From Actinomycetes bacterium (lineage in GTDB: Bacteria > Actinomycetota > Acidimicrobiia > Spongiisociales > UBA4744): a DNA stretch of 27,573 bases. Each line of letters opens with the position of its first letter. Position 1 is the first letter of the stretch. The notes beneath the pieces were generated by a model. It saw only the letters and a program-made list of their open reading frames with translations. It was not told where the DNA came from and made no database searches. The stretch is taken from positions 1-27,573 of the forward strand of contig JAHEDM010000001.1 of the NCBI GenBank assembly GCA_024641205.1, read 5' to 3'. Both the position numbers and the translations under genes were made by a program. Below, piece by piece: positions 14,942-23,141 of the stretch.

Positions 14942-17641
14942 TTACTTATGGGTGATGGCCGATTGAGCCGCCGCCAGACGGGCGATCGGCACCCGGAAGG
15001 GCGAGCAGCTCACATAGTTCAACCCCAGGCGATGGCACAGGTCGATCGACTTCGGGTCGCCGCCGTGCTCACCACAGATACCGACCTCGAGGCCCGGGCG
15101 AGTGGCTCGACCCTCCTCCACAGCCCACTTCATGAGTCTTCCCACTCCCAGCTCGTCGATCGAAGCGAACGGGTTCTCCGTCAGGATTCCCTCCCGCAGA
15201 TAATCGATGAGGAAGCCCGACTCGGCGTCGTCCCGACTGATGCCGAAGGTTGTCTGCGTCAAGTCATTGGTGCCGAACGAGAAGAACTGGGCGTATTCGG
15301 CGATCTCGCCGGCGGTGATTGCAGCCCGGGGGATCTCGATCATGGTGCCGAATTTGTAGTCGACTTCGACACCTTGCTCCTCCATCACCACTTTGGCCTC
15401 TGCCTCCAGCACCGTCTGCTGGCGCTTGAGTTCGTTGACATGACTGGTGAGCGGAATCATCACCTCGGGGTGCACATCGACACCCTCTTTTGCGACGGTG
15501 CAGGCAGCTTCGATAATCGCCCGGACCTGCATCTTGGTCAGATCCGGCATCATGATCCCGAGCCGCACCCCGCGGGTGCCCAGCATCGGGTTGGCCTCGT
15601 GGAGCGCTTTCACCCGCCCGAGCATTACCTCGGTCTCGTTCAACTCTCCGGCGACGTCTTCGCCCGCGGCGGCCTTGATCCGCAGGTCGGCCAGCTCAGC
15701 GGTCAGATCCTCGAATGCAGGAAGGAACTCGTGCAGCGGCGGATCGATGAGCCGAATGATGACGGGCAGCCCGTCCATGGCCCGGAACAAACCGGCGAAA
15801 TCTTCCCGCTGCAGAGGCAGCAGCGTGTCGAGCGCCCGGCGCCGCTCCTCGTCCGACTCGGTCGTGATCATCTTCTGCACGACCGGTATGCGCTCGGGTT
15901 CAAAGAACATATGCTCGGTCCGGCACAGACCGATACCCTCCGCCCCGTTCTGACGGGCGCGCTGGGCATCGAGCGGATAGTCGGCGTTGGCCCAGACTCC
16001 CAGGGTCCGAAACTCGTCGGCCCAGCCCAGCAGTTTGCTGAGCCAGGGATCCGAAAGATCGGGAACCACAGTATCGAGGGCTCCGAGGAACACCTCACCG
16101 ATAGTCCCGTCGATCGAAATCCAGTCACCTTCCTTGATGACCTTGCCGTCCACCGTCATCTGCCGGTTGACCATGTCGATGTCGAGGGCGGCCACACCGA
16201 CCACAGCCGGCTTACCAAACTGGCGAGCAACCAGGGCGGCATGGCTCGTCCGGCCACCGAGCTTGGTGAGGATGCCCTGGGCGGCCAGCATCCCATGCAC
16301 GTCGTCCGGTTTCGTCTCCGGCCGAACCATGATGACTTTCTTGCCGTCGTCCTTCGCCCACCTCTCGGCGAGGTCGGCATCAAAGGCAACAACGCCGACG
16401 GCGGCACCCGGGGACACGTTCAGCCCTACGGCGACTTGTGATCCCGACTCAACGGCTGCCTTCTTGGCTTCCACCGAAAACTGGGGGTGCAGGAAAAAGT
16501 CAACCTGGTCCGGGGTCACCTTCATGACAGCTTGCTCTTTGGTGATCAAGCCCTCGTCGGCTAGATCTACGGCGATGCGGACTGCAGCCTGAGCGGTGCG
16601 TTTTCCGTCGCGAGTCTGGAGAATCCACAGCTTGCCGCGCTCGACGGTGAACTCCATGTCCTGCATCTCGCGGTAGTGGTTCTCGAGGTTCTTGGCGATG
16701 GTCCGGAACTCACCGTAGAGCTCCGGCATCTCGACGGCCATGTCATCCATTGCCTTGGTTGGACGTGTGCCTGCCACCACATCCTCACCCTGGGCGTTGA
16801 TGAGAAAGTCGCCTTCGATGTGGTCGGCACCGGTGGTTGCGTCCCTGGTCATGGCGACGCCGGTCGCCGAGTCCATGCCCATGTTGCCGAACACCATCGT
16901 CTGGATGTTCACGGCCGTGCCCAGGTCGTGGGCGATCTTGGCAGCGTTTCGATAATCGAAGGCTCGCTTTCCATTCCACGATTTGAAGACGGCCTCGGTA
17001 GCCAACCTGAGCTGATCGATCGGTTCCTGCGGGAAGTCGGAAGCCAAGCTCTTGAACCGTTCAACCACTTCCTTCAATGCCGCGGGTGGAAGAACTGCGT
17101 CGTTGTCGACGCCGTATTTCTTTCGATACTCGGAAAGCACCTCTTCGAATGGCTCGGTTTCGAGTCCAAGCACCACCGTTCCGAACATCTGCACGAGGCG
17201 GCGGTATGAGTCGTACACAAACCGTTCGTCTCCGATGAGCTTCACCATCCCGACCGCGACCTCATCATTGAGACCGATATTGAGCACCGTGTCCATCATC
17301 CCCGGCATCGAGAACTTGGCGCCGGATCGGCACGAAACCAGGAGCGGATTCGATGCATCGCCGAAGGTCTTCCCGGTTTGCTCCTCAACATGCTGGAGAG
17401 CAGAGAGCGTCTGCTCCCACATGTCGGCAGGGAACTGCTCCCCGACTTCGAGGTAGGCGTTGCAGGCTTCGGTGGTCACCGTGAACCCGGGCGGGACCGG
17501 CACCCCGACTCTGGTCATCTCGGCGAGGTTAGCTCCTTTGCCTCCCATCAGCCCGCGGACCCCATCCCACGAGCCACCCACATACGCTTCGGCGTCCTCG
17601 ACCTCGTCAAAACCATAAACCCACTTACGCTCATTACCCAT
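14942..17641 (-). CDS. ppdK: Pyruvate, phosphate dikinase
   Basis: An 899-aa enzyme interconverting pyruvate + ATP + phosphate and PEP + AMP + pyrophosphate. The N-terminal ATP-grasp domain starts with GGKGANLAEM; the swivelling domain has the phosphorylated His467 in LGGRTSHAALVARQ; the C-terminal TIM barrel has GIGLCRTEHMFF, RLIDPPLHEFLP and the catalytic Cys856 in GICGEHGGDP. Length is slightly above the 874 aa of the well-studied clostridial enzyme. ATG 17641 has AGAGAGG 8 nt upstream; in-frame starts at 17671 and 17701 add residues with no homology. It stands alone on the minus strand. No regulatory protein (DUF299 type) is adjacent. Confidence 0.97.
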   Translation of the reverse strand: MGNERKWVYGFDEVEDAEAYVGGSWDGVRGLMGGKGANLAEMTRVGVPVPPGFTVTTEACNAYLEVGEQFPADMWEQTLSALQHVEEQTGKTFGDASNPLLVSCRSGAKFSMPGMMDTVLNIGLNDEVAVGMVKLIGDERFVYDSYRRLVQMFGTVVLGLETEPFEEVLSEYRKKYGVDNDAVLPPAALKEVVERFKSLASDFPQEPIDQLRLATEAVFKSWNGKRAFDYRNAAKIAHDLGTAVNIQTMVFGNMGMDSATGVAMTRDATTGADHIEGDFLINAQGEDVVAGTRPTKAMDDMAVEMPELYGEFRTIAKNLENHYREMQDMEFTVERGKLWILQTRDGKRTAQAAVRIAVDLADEGLITKEQAVMKVTPDQVDFFLHPQFSVEAKKAAVESGSQVAVGLNVSPGAAVGVVAFDADLAERWAKDDGKKVIMVRPETKPDDVHGMLAAQGILTKLGGRTSHAALVARQFGKPAVVGVAALDIDMVNRQMTVDGKVIKEGDWISIDGTIGEVFLGALDTVVPDLSDPWLSKLLGWADEFRTLGVWANADYPLDAQRARQNGAEGIGLCRTEHMFFEPERIPVVQKMITTESDEERRRALDTLLPLQREDFAGLFRAMDGLPVIIRLIDPPLHEFLPAFEDLTAELADLRIKAAAGEDVAGELNETEVMLGRVKALHEANPMLGTRGVRLGIMMPDLTKMQVRAIIEAACTVAKEGVDVHPEVMIPLTSHVNELKRQQTVLEAEAKVVMEEQGVEVDYKFGTMIEIPRAAITAGEIAEYAQFFSFGTNDLTQTTFGISRDDAESGFLIDYLREGILTENPFASIDELGVGRLMKWAVEEGRATRPGLEVGICGEHGGDPKSIDLCHRLGLNYVSCSPFRVPIARLAAAQSAITHK

Positions 17642-17803
17642 CGTCAAGGCCTCTCTTTGTGAAACATGCATGGTGGGACCGCACAGGCGAGGTAGAACCA
17701 AACTGACCGATCCGCTACCGCACCGGAATATGACAACCAGGCAAGGCCGTCAGAATCCGTTGCGAATTCACAATGTTAACTGGCCGGACGTGGATGGCGT
17801 TCG

Positions 17804-18421
17804 TCAGCTGCTCTCGAGGCCGGGACGAGCGGCTCTGGCCAGCTCAGCAAGAGCACGGGCAGGCGGCCAGGAATCCAACCCGGCAACGAAAGAATCCACG
17901 TCGAGTACACCGTGGGTGAGGCCTGCCGATACCGGATCCATCGGAACTCCGGACTTCTCAAGCACTCTCAGCATCGGCCGGTTGTCGGCCAGCACGTCAA
18001 AGTGGAAACGGCGCAGGTCGTTGACTCGGCCGGCAATGGCCAATCCTCGAAGAAGCACCTGACCTATCCCGATTCCCTGGTACTCGTCCAAAACCGTGAA
18101 GGCAGTATCGGCTGCTCCTGGATCGCCGGACAAGCGAACATATCGAGCCACGCCCGCCCCATCCCATCCATCCTCATGCGCCACCTCCACCCCCCAGGCG
18201 AAATGATTGCGGGAATCGATCTCACTGAAGTAGGTCAGCTCGTTGGGGGTGAGACGAGGAGTCGGAGTCATGAATCGCCGGTACCGGCTCTCCCCGGATA
18301 GCCGCTCGAACCCTACGGCCAGCTTGTCTCGATCGGCGGCGCCGAGCGGGCGCAACGAAATCACCATGCCATTCGGCAACGTGAACTCGACCGGTGTTAG
18401 TTGAGAGAGGTCGGAAATCAT
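17804..18421 (-). CDS. GNAT family N-acetyltransferase
   Basis: A 205-aa GNAT protein. Acetyl-CoA motif A is seen as VLDEYQGIGIGQVLLRGLA (about 110-128, Q-G-I-G-I-G pyrophosphate loop), followed by motif B with VLADNRPMLRVLEKSG (about 143-158). The N-terminal segment LRPLGAADRDKLAVGFERLS and ESRYRRF is found in GNATs fused to or related to protein acetyltransferases. The substrate is unknown. ATG 18421 has AGGA 8 nt upstream; TTG 18442 in frame is less likely. The gene is divergent from the YgjP-like gene, and an imperfect palindrome (18434-18451) lies in its promoter region. Confidence 0.85.
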   Translation of the reverse strand: MISDLSQLTPVEFTLPNGMVISLRPLGAADRDKLAVGFERLSGESRYRRFMTPTPRLTPNELTYFSEIDSRNHFAWGVEVAHEDGWDGAGVARYVRLSGDPGAADTAFTVLDEYQGIGIGQVLLRGLAIAGRVNDLRRFHFDVLADNRPMLRVLEKSGVPMDPVSAGLTHGVLDVDSFVAGLDSWPPARALAELARAARPGLESS

Positions 18422-18433
18422 ACAATCATCCTG

Positions 18434-18453
18434 TGCTTGCAATTGTTAGCATA
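18434..18453 (-). promoter_or_regulatory. Imperfect palindrome over the GNAT -10 region
   Basis: TGCTTGCAATTGTTAGCA (18434-18451) is symmetric at 14 of 18 positions. It overlaps TATGCT (18453-18448, minus strand), a possible -10 box 26 nt before ATG 18421. The first 12 bases match the minus strand of the palindromic site at 3453-3464. A shared regulator is possible but unproven. Confidence 0.35.
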
Positions 18454-18547
18454 CTGCATGATCGAGTTTGCGCGGCTTCGCAGGAGAACAGCTCAGGAGA
18501 GAATCCTTGAACAGGGACCGACAGCATCGATTGTCACCCGTGACCGT

Positions 18548-18553
18548 TAGCAT
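18548..18553 (+). promoter_or_regulatory. -10 box of the YgjP-like gene (leaderless)
   Basis: TAGCAT lies 8 nt before GTG 18562, and there is no ribosome binding site. A TTGTCA at 18531-18536 is only 11 bp away and so is not a proper -35. Confidence 0.35.
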
Positions 18554-18561
18554 CGCCGATC

Positions 18562-19071
18562 GTGAACATCGAAGTCGTTCGAAGCCCCCGACGCAGGAAG
18601 ACCGTGCAAGCTCGCATGATCGGGAACGTCCTGCGAGTCGCCATTCCCGCCGCCATGAGCAAGTCGGAAGAACTCCACTGGGTAGCCCTGATGAAATCGA
18701 AGTTCGAACTGCGGGCTGCCGCTGAGCCGGTCGAGCTGGCCAGTCGGGCCCGCCGCCTGGCCCGGATCTACAACCTCCCGGCTCCGGACTCGATTCGGTG
18801 GGTCCACAATCAGCAGACCCGGTGGGGCTCATGCACACCCGAGGATCGGACCATCCGGATCTCCAGTCGCGTGGCAGGGTTCCCCGCCTGGGTACTCGAC
18901 TATCTGATCGTCCATGAGCTGGCCCACCTGCGCGAGCCGGGACACGGAAAGGCATTTCGGGAGCTGGTCGAACGCTACCCCCGGGCAGAGCGCGCCACCG
19001 GATTCTTGATCGCCATGGGAAGAGAATGGAACGAGAACGGGCATCTCGATGTTGAAGCTGGAAACCCATAA
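18562..19071 (+). CDS. YgjP-like (DUF45) M48-type metallopeptidase
   Basis: A 169-aa YgjP-like metal-dependent hydrolase. The zinc motif HELAH is at 118-122, with the likely third ligand His128 in EPGHGKAF; the preceding RWGSCTP (88-93) and the segment FPAWVLDYLIVHE are hallmarks of the family. Members are putative zinc peptidases with no established substrate. The GTG start at 18562 fits the usual N-terminus (IEVVRSPRRRKTVQ). The msrB Shine-Dalgarno begins at the last base of this gene's stop codon, so the two form an operon. Confidence 0.88.
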   Translation: MNIEVVRSPRRRKTVQARMIGNVLRVAIPAAMSKSEELHWVALMKSKFELRAAAEPVELASRARRLARIYNLPAPDSIRWVHNQQTRWGSCTPEDRTIRISSRVAGFPAWVLDYLIVHELAHLREPGHGKAFRELVERYPRAERATGFLIAMGREWNENGHLDVEAGNP

Positions 19072-19080
19072 GGAGTGACC

Positions 19081-19494
19081 GTGACACCCGAAATCCCTGC
19101 AGACCAGCTTCCGACCACCGAAGAGGAATGGCGCATGCGCTTGACGCCCGAGCAATTCGCAGTGACCCGCCAAGGAGCAACCGAGCCACCCTTCTCGGGC
19201 GGTTACGTCCATACCAAGGAAGACGGGACCTTCCGGTGTGTCGCGTGCGGGGCCGAACTCTTCTCCTCTGAGACCAAGTACGAATCAGGTTCCGGCTGGC
19301 CCAGCTTCTGGGAGCCAACGGCCGACGAGCGAGTGAAGACGGTCGTCGATACCAGCCATGGCATGGTCAGGACCGAGGTTCGCTGCGCACGATGCGACTC
19401 CCATCTCGGGCATGTCTTCGAAGATGGCCCTCAACCGACCGGCTTGCGCTACTGCATCAATTCCGCCGCACTCAATCTCGAATCCTCGGACTGA
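19081..19494 (+). CDS. msrB: Peptide methionine-(R)-sulfoxide reductase
   Basis: A 137-aa MsrB that reduces the R-epimer of methionine sulfoxide in proteins. Two CxxC pairs bind structural zinc (Cys53/Cys56 in CVACG and Cys102/Cys105 in CARCD), SGSGWPSFW is conserved, and the catalytic cysteine is Cys125 in RYCINSAAL. No further cysteine is present, so it lacks an internal resolving cysteine and probably depends directly on thioredoxin or another thiol. AAGGAG (19070-19075) places the start at GTG 19081; the nearer GTG 19075 overlaps the Shine-Dalgarno itself. Confidence 0.95.
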   Translation: MTPEIPADQLPTTEEEWRMRLTPEQFAVTRQGATEPPFSGGYVHTKEDGTFRCVACGAELFSSETKYESGSGWPSFWEPTADERVKTVVDTSHGMVRTEVRCARCDSHLGHVFEDGPQPTGLRYCINSAALNLESSD

Positions 19495-19503
19495 ACCAAG
19501 CAA

Positions 19504-19523
19504 CGCCGGATCCGAATCCGGCG
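19504..19523 (+). terminator. Hairpin terminator after msrB
   Basis: CGCCGGAT-CCGA-ATCCGGCG: a perfect 8-bp stem with a tetraloop, 10 nt after the msrB stop. No T-tract follows. It separates msrB from the ParA gene, which has its own -10 box. Confidence 0.55.
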
Positions 19524-19563
19524 CGGTCCGGGTGTGCGGGGACGAAGGCACCCGGCTCTGACC

Positions 19564-19569
19564 TACAAT
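19564..19569 (+). promoter_or_regulatory. -10 box of the ParA-family gene (leaderless)
   Basis: TACAAT, close to the ideal TATAAT, lies 6 nt before ATG 19576, and no Shine-Dalgarno is present. Transcription should start at the A of the start codon. No clear -35 is seen. Confidence 0.55.
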
Positions 19570-19575
19570 CGCTTC

Positions 19576-20328
19576 ATGACCCGGGTGATCGCCGTCGCCA
19601 ACCAGAAGGGCGGGGTGGCCAAGACCACCACCGTCCAGTCTTTGGGGTCGGCATTCGCTGAACTGGGCCGCAAGGTCTTGCTCGTCGATCTCGATCCGCA
19701 AGCTTGCCTCACCTACTCAATGGGGGTCGACTCGGAGACTCTCGAACGTTCCATCCACGATGTGATGCTCGGCCGGACTACGGCCGCAAAGGCCATAGTC
19801 GAAGCCGGAGACCTTGACCTGCTCCCCTCGACGATCGACCTGGCCGGAGCCGAGATTCATCTCCTGACCAAGACCGGGCGCGAGTACGTGCTCTCCAAAG
19901 CCTTGCGGCCGGTCATCAGCACCTACGACGTGGTCATGATCGACTGTCCCCCGTCGCTCGGAATCCTCACTATCAACGGTCTCACCGCCGTTCGCGAGGT
20001 GCTCATTCCCCTCCAACCCGAGACGCTCAGCCACCGGGGGGTCGGTCAACTGCTGGAAACCATCGATGACGTCCGCACCTATACCAACAGCAAGATCATG
20101 GTGCTGGGCGTGGTTGCCACCATGTTCGACTCGCGTACGCGCCTTGCCCATGAGGTGGTGGAAGACATCCCGCACCGGTACGGCATCAACGTCCTCGACC
20201 CTCCTATTCCCAAAACGGTCCGGGTCGCAGAAGCTCCAGGCCGCGGCATGTCTGTACTGCAGCACGCTCGCCGGTCCAAGGCCGCAGAGGCCTACCGTGC
20301 ACTGGCCAAAACGCTGGAGAACCTGTGA
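19576..20328 (+). CDS. ParA/Soj-family ATPase without ParB
   Basis: A 250-aa P-loop ATPase with the deviant Walker A KGGVAKTTT (11-19), the A' motif VLLVDLDPQA and Walker B VVMIDCPPSLG. It covers the ParA/Soj core without the N-terminal DNA-binding helix of plasmid ParAs. Such ATPases position DNA or protein cargo by ATP-dependent nucleoid binding. No parB or parS-like gene is nearby, so the chromosome-segregation role is doubtful and another cargo is likely. The frame is open from 19534, but ATG 19576 with TACAAT 6 nt upstream is the better start. Its stop overlaps the start of a Zn-ribbon protein (GTGA), a hint that the two work together. Confidence 0.9.
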   Translation: MTRVIAVANQKGGVAKTTTVQSLGSAFAELGRKVLLVDLDPQACLTYSMGVDSETLERSIHDVMLGRTTAAKAIVEAGDLDLLPSTIDLAGAEIHLLTKTGREYVLSKALRPVISTYDVVMIDCPPSLGILTINGLTAVREVLIPLQPETLSHRGVGQLLETIDDVRTYTNSKIMVLGVVATMFDSRTRLAHEVVEDIPHRYGINVLDPPIPKTVRVAEAPGRGMSVLQHARRSKAAEAYRALAKTLENL

Positions 20329-20621
20329 ATACCCACGATCCGCAAGGCAAACGCGCCCTGTTCAATCACGCGTCAACCTCCTCGGTCAAAGCAGATATTG
20401 GGCCGGGCCGTCAAGCCCTGTTTTCAACGGCTAGGCCGCGTCTCGGGACCGTTGTCGTCGAATGCTCATCGTGTGGTGAGCACAAGCGAATCCGGATCGG
20501 CGAAGCCACCGCCCGGATACTCCGAGTGAGCGTGTGGGTGCCATTCGTCAGATACAACCGTTGGATGCGGTGCCCATCCTGCGAGCGGCGCTCCTGGTGC
20601 CGGGTGGGCTGGTTCGATTGA
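20325..20621 (+). CDS. Small Zn-ribbon protein coupled to ParA
   Basis: A 98-aa protein with a C-terminal four-cysteine zinc ribbon (CSSC at 47-50 and CPSC at 83-86, with Cys92 extra). The N-terminal half carries the motif GKRALF (8-13) and again GRQALF (28-33), separated by a polar linker. The stretch between the cysteine pairs is hydrophobic and basic (VSVWVPFVRYNRWMR). I know no assigned function. GTG 20325 overlaps the ParA stop by 4 bp, so it is translated by coupling. It could be the cargo or adaptor of this ParA, in place of ParB; that is inference from context. Confidence 0.75.
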   Translation: MNTHDPQGKRALFNHASTSSVKADIGPGRQALFSTARPRLGTVVVECSSCGEHKRIRIGEATARILRVSVWVPFVRYNRWMRCPSCERRSWCRVGWFD

Positions 20622-20672
20622 CACACCGCGCAATGACTCCCTAACTCGTTCGCGATCAGACGTAGGAGAGGA

Positions 20673-20678
20673 TACGAT
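20673..20678 (+). promoter_or_regulatory. -10 box of the 20685 gene (leaderless or short leader)
   Basis: TACGAT lies 6 nt before ATG 20685, the same geometry as the ParA gene. A purine run AGGAGAGGA (20664-20672) is also there but too far for a good ribosome site. Confidence 0.4.
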
Positions 20679-20684
20679 TAACTC

Positions 20685-21224
20685 ATGAGCGCAGCTCAAG
20701 GCGGTCGAGAGAACTCGCCCGTGCGGGAAAGCCAGATAGACGTCTCGATCGACGCCGATCAAGGTGATGTCACGATCACCCTCGATCGTACGCACAGCAT
20801 GCTGGCAGCGGTCCGCGACGCCCATCGGGTTCCTCCCCCGCCCCTGGCCGAGGACGACCCCCGCCACGAGGTTTTCGAGAGGGAGCTTCGCATGCTCCTT
20901 CGCATGGCCAGAAAGGATTCTGGGCATACCGAGGATGACCTCCTCGCCAGGCGCAACGAGTTGCTAGACCGCATTGACACTGCCGACGACCTCGAGCCTT
21001 TGTTCGATGAGATGATCGATTCGGTGCTGGCCGCCAGAACCGTTGATGCGTGCGTCGAAACGCGTTTTCATATCCGCCTGCTCGCGGCGGTCATGTCCGT
21101 CTACCGGCCCGACATCTACACAAGCGGAGCGCTTGAGATTGGTCAGCACTTCTACGGCCGCGCCGAGCGTCGATTGGTAACCGAGGGCGCCATCACCGAT
21201 CACGACCTGCAGCGGGCGGTGTAG
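20685..21224 (+). CDS. Hypothetical protein
   Basis: A 179-aa acidic, mostly helical protein that I do not recognise. Residues 1-35 are polar and strand-like (IDVSIDADQGDVTITLD); residues about 55-170 look like a helical bundle with heptad-like stretches (VFERELRMLLRMARK, LFDEMIDSVLAARTVDACVE, RFHIRLLAAVMSVYRPDIY). It has no membrane helix or signal peptide and one cysteine. It may belong with the ParA and Zn-ribbon genes 63 bp upstream, but it has a possible promoter of its own. Coding use and a matching -10 box support it being real. Confidence 0.7.
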   Translation: MSAAQGGRENSPVRESQIDVSIDADQGDVTITLDRTHSMLAAVRDAHRVPPPPLAEDDPRHEVFERELRMLLRMARKDSGHTEDDLLARRNELLDRIDTADDLEPLFDEMIDSVLAARTVDACVETRFHIRLLAAVMSVYRPDIYTSGALEIGQHFYGRAERRLVTEGAITDHDLQRAV

Positions 21225-21356
21225 CCCCGGCCCGCCCCGCCCACCGGGCCGTCCGCCGGTACGCTGGGATCTTCAAGATTCCAAAGACGCCAAGGCCACC
21301 CCGGTGAGCGCCCGACCGTCACCTTTGCCGCATAGCACTCAGAAGAAGTTCCGACC

Positions 21357-22232
21357 GTGAAGAAGCGAAACATTGAAGCACTACCGGATGTGGATCTCCG
21401 ATTGACCCTGGGGAGCGGAAGAACCGATGCCGCCGGACGGCGAGGGTGGTGGGCGACCCGCACCCCGAACGGTTCGGCAACCGTCCTCATCGAGCGTGAA
21501 GGAACGGCGATCGCCGCAACCGCCTGGGGCGACGGGGCAGAGTGGATTCTCGATCAGACGCCCCGGCTGCTCGGCTTCGACGACCACCCTGAGGACTTCG
21601 TACCGACCGATCGCGTGCTTCGCGATCTGAAGGAACGAAAGCGTGGACTTCGCATCGGTAGATCCGACCGGGTTTTCGAATCCATCGTTCCGGCGATTCT
21701 CGGCCAGAAGGTTGCGACGAAAGAAGCTCATCGAAATGGACGGGCGTTGATCCGAACGTTCTCGGAACCAGCCCCCGGACCTCTCGACCTCACGTTACCG
21801 GTTGCTTCCGGGGTCCTCGCCGAGGTTACCTACTGGCAGATGCACGAACTCGGAATCGAGCGCAGGCGAGCCGACCTACTGCGCTTCGTGGCGAAGCGTT
21901 CCGGAAGACTCGAGGAGATTGCCGGCATGACCAGAGATGAGGCCTTCGCCCGGCTGACCGCCTTCCCGGGAATCGGTCCCTGGACGGCGGCCCTGGTCAT
22001 GGGTTCGGCCCTGGGGGACCCAGATGCCGTGCCCGTAGGCGATTACCACCTCCCCAACACGGTGGCGTGGGCGCTGGCCGGTGAACCACGCGCCGACGAC
22101 CGGCGTATGCTCGAACTGCTCGAACCGTACCGGGGACACCGCGGGCGAGTGATCCGCCTGCTCAAAGCAGGTGGCATCCACGCCCCGAAGTACGGACCGA
22201 AGACGGCCATTCGTTCGATCTCGCAAATCTGA
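21357..22232 (+). CDS. AlkA-like DNA-3-methyladenine glycosylase II family protein
   Basis: A 291-aa HhH-GPD glycosylase. The helix-hairpin-helix is FPGIGPWTAALVMG (203-216) and the catalytic aspartate is Asp229 in VPVGDYHL. The N-terminal 70 residues (VDLRLTLGSGRTD, WWATRTPNGSATVLIER) correspond to the beta-sheet domain of AlkA-type enzymes, and VPAILGQKVATKEA begins the helical domain. It should excise alkylated purines from DNA. GTG 21357 is taken as start; no strong Shine-Dalgarno is seen. It adds a broad-range glycosylase to the narrow-range Tag at 13487. Confidence 0.88.
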   Translation: MKKRNIEALPDVDLRLTLGSGRTDAAGRRGWWATRTPNGSATVLIEREGTAIAATAWGDGAEWILDQTPRLLGFDDHPEDFVPTDRVLRDLKERKRGLRIGRSDRVFESIVPAILGQKVATKEAHRNGRALIRTFSEPAPGPLDLTLPVASGVLAEVTYWQMHELGIERRRADLLRFVAKRSGRLEEIAGMTRDEAFARLTAFPGIGPWTAALVMGSALGDPDAVPVGDYHLPNTVAWALAGEPRADDRRMLELLEPYRGHRGRVIRLLKAGGIHAPKYGPKTAIRSISQI

Positions 22233-22269
22233 ACGGCCTCCCCGGTTCGCGCGCCATACTGGGGAAGGC

Positions 22270-23097
22270 ATGACGCAACGATTTGAACCATCGCAGCTCC
22301 GAACCGAGCAGAGTTCCGGGGGGATTGATCACCTGCCCGGCGAGGAGCCGATACCGGCCGACCAGGCCGACCAGATCTTGCGGCGAGCCATCGCTCTACA
22401 GACCGATGAGTCGACCCACAGCGTTGAACCCATCAACCGCGACCGGCTCATTCGCATGGCGCGTGAACTGCATGTTGAACCCGATTTCCTCCTCAGAGCC
22501 CTAGCCGAGCACCAGGCCGGTGTGTCGCTCGACGACCGCCTGGATACCGTATGGCAGCAGGTGCTGGCCCCGGACAAAGTCATGGCCACCCGCATCGTCA
22601 GAGGTACCAACAGCCGGGTGGAAGCCGCGGCGGAGCGGTGGTTTCGCAATCATGAGGGACTCCGTCCCCGCCGCCACTACGGAGACGGCATCCTCTGGGA
22701 GAAGGATTCCCATCCCATCACGTCCATCCGCATGGGACTGAAGCTCGGTCAGGGTACGGGAGCCTTGCGCAATACCCGCGGAGTTACCCACCGGGTCAGG
22801 GAGGTCAAGTCGGGCGAGCAACTGGTTTCCATCGAAGCCAACACCGCCGGCCTGCGCAAAACCGGCCAAACCCTACTCGCCACCGGCGCCGTTGCCACCG
22901 CGGGAGCAGTCGGGATAGGGTCGGTTGCCTTCGGAGGCCCGCTCGAGCCTGCCACGATCGCCCTGGCCATCTCAACCCTGACGGTCTTCACCGCCTCAAC
23001 CATCTTCGGCGTACGGATGGCACTCAACCGGCTCACGCGCGGTATCAACCGCGCCCTCGATGCAATCGGCGACGCCTTCATCCCGCCGCGGCGGTGA
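22270..23097 (+). CDS. Two-helix membrane protein of unknown function
   Basis: A 275-aa protein. The N-terminal region (about 28-83) has the repeated helical pattern ADQILRRAIALQ and INRDRLIRMARELHVEPDFLLRALAEHQ, resembling small helical modules found before membrane segments in actinobacterial and chloroflexal proteins. Residues 95-195 are soluble and basic (VEAAAERWFRNHEG, MGLKLGQGTG). Two adjacent hydrophobic helices (about 201-222 and 227-248) precede an amphipathic tail. I cannot name a function. ATG 22270 follows GGGGAAGG by only one base, too close for normal ribosome binding, so start use is unsure. The stop overlaps a GTG upstream of the dehydrogenase gene. Confidence 0.7.
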   Translation: MTQRFEPSQLRTEQSSGGIDHLPGEEPIPADQADQILRRAIALQTDESTHSVEPINRDRLIRMARELHVEPDFLLRALAEHQAGVSLDDRLDTVWQQVLAPDKVMATRIVRGTNSRVEAAAERWFRNHEGLRPRRHYGDGILWEKDSHPITSIRMGLKLGQGTGALRNTRGVTHRVREVKSGEQLVSIEANTAGLRKTGQTLLATGAVATAGAVGIGSVAFGGPLEPATIALAISTLTVFTASTIFGVRMALNRLTRGINRALDAIGDAFIPPRR

Positions 23098-23141
23098 CCG
23101 GGACGCCGGTAGGCTCACGTAATCACGAGCCGGGAGAGGAC

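Noticed and set aside
14897..16441. A 514-codon open frame on the plus strand opposite ppdK
   Set aside because: It is the antisense reading of a strongly conserved enzyme; the His/Arg-rich translation has no domain and no ribosome binding site.
18446..19318. A 290-codon Arg/Ser-rich frame on the minus strand opposite the YgjP-like and msrB genes
   Set aside because: Both genes on the other strand have complete catalytic motifs; this frame has none.
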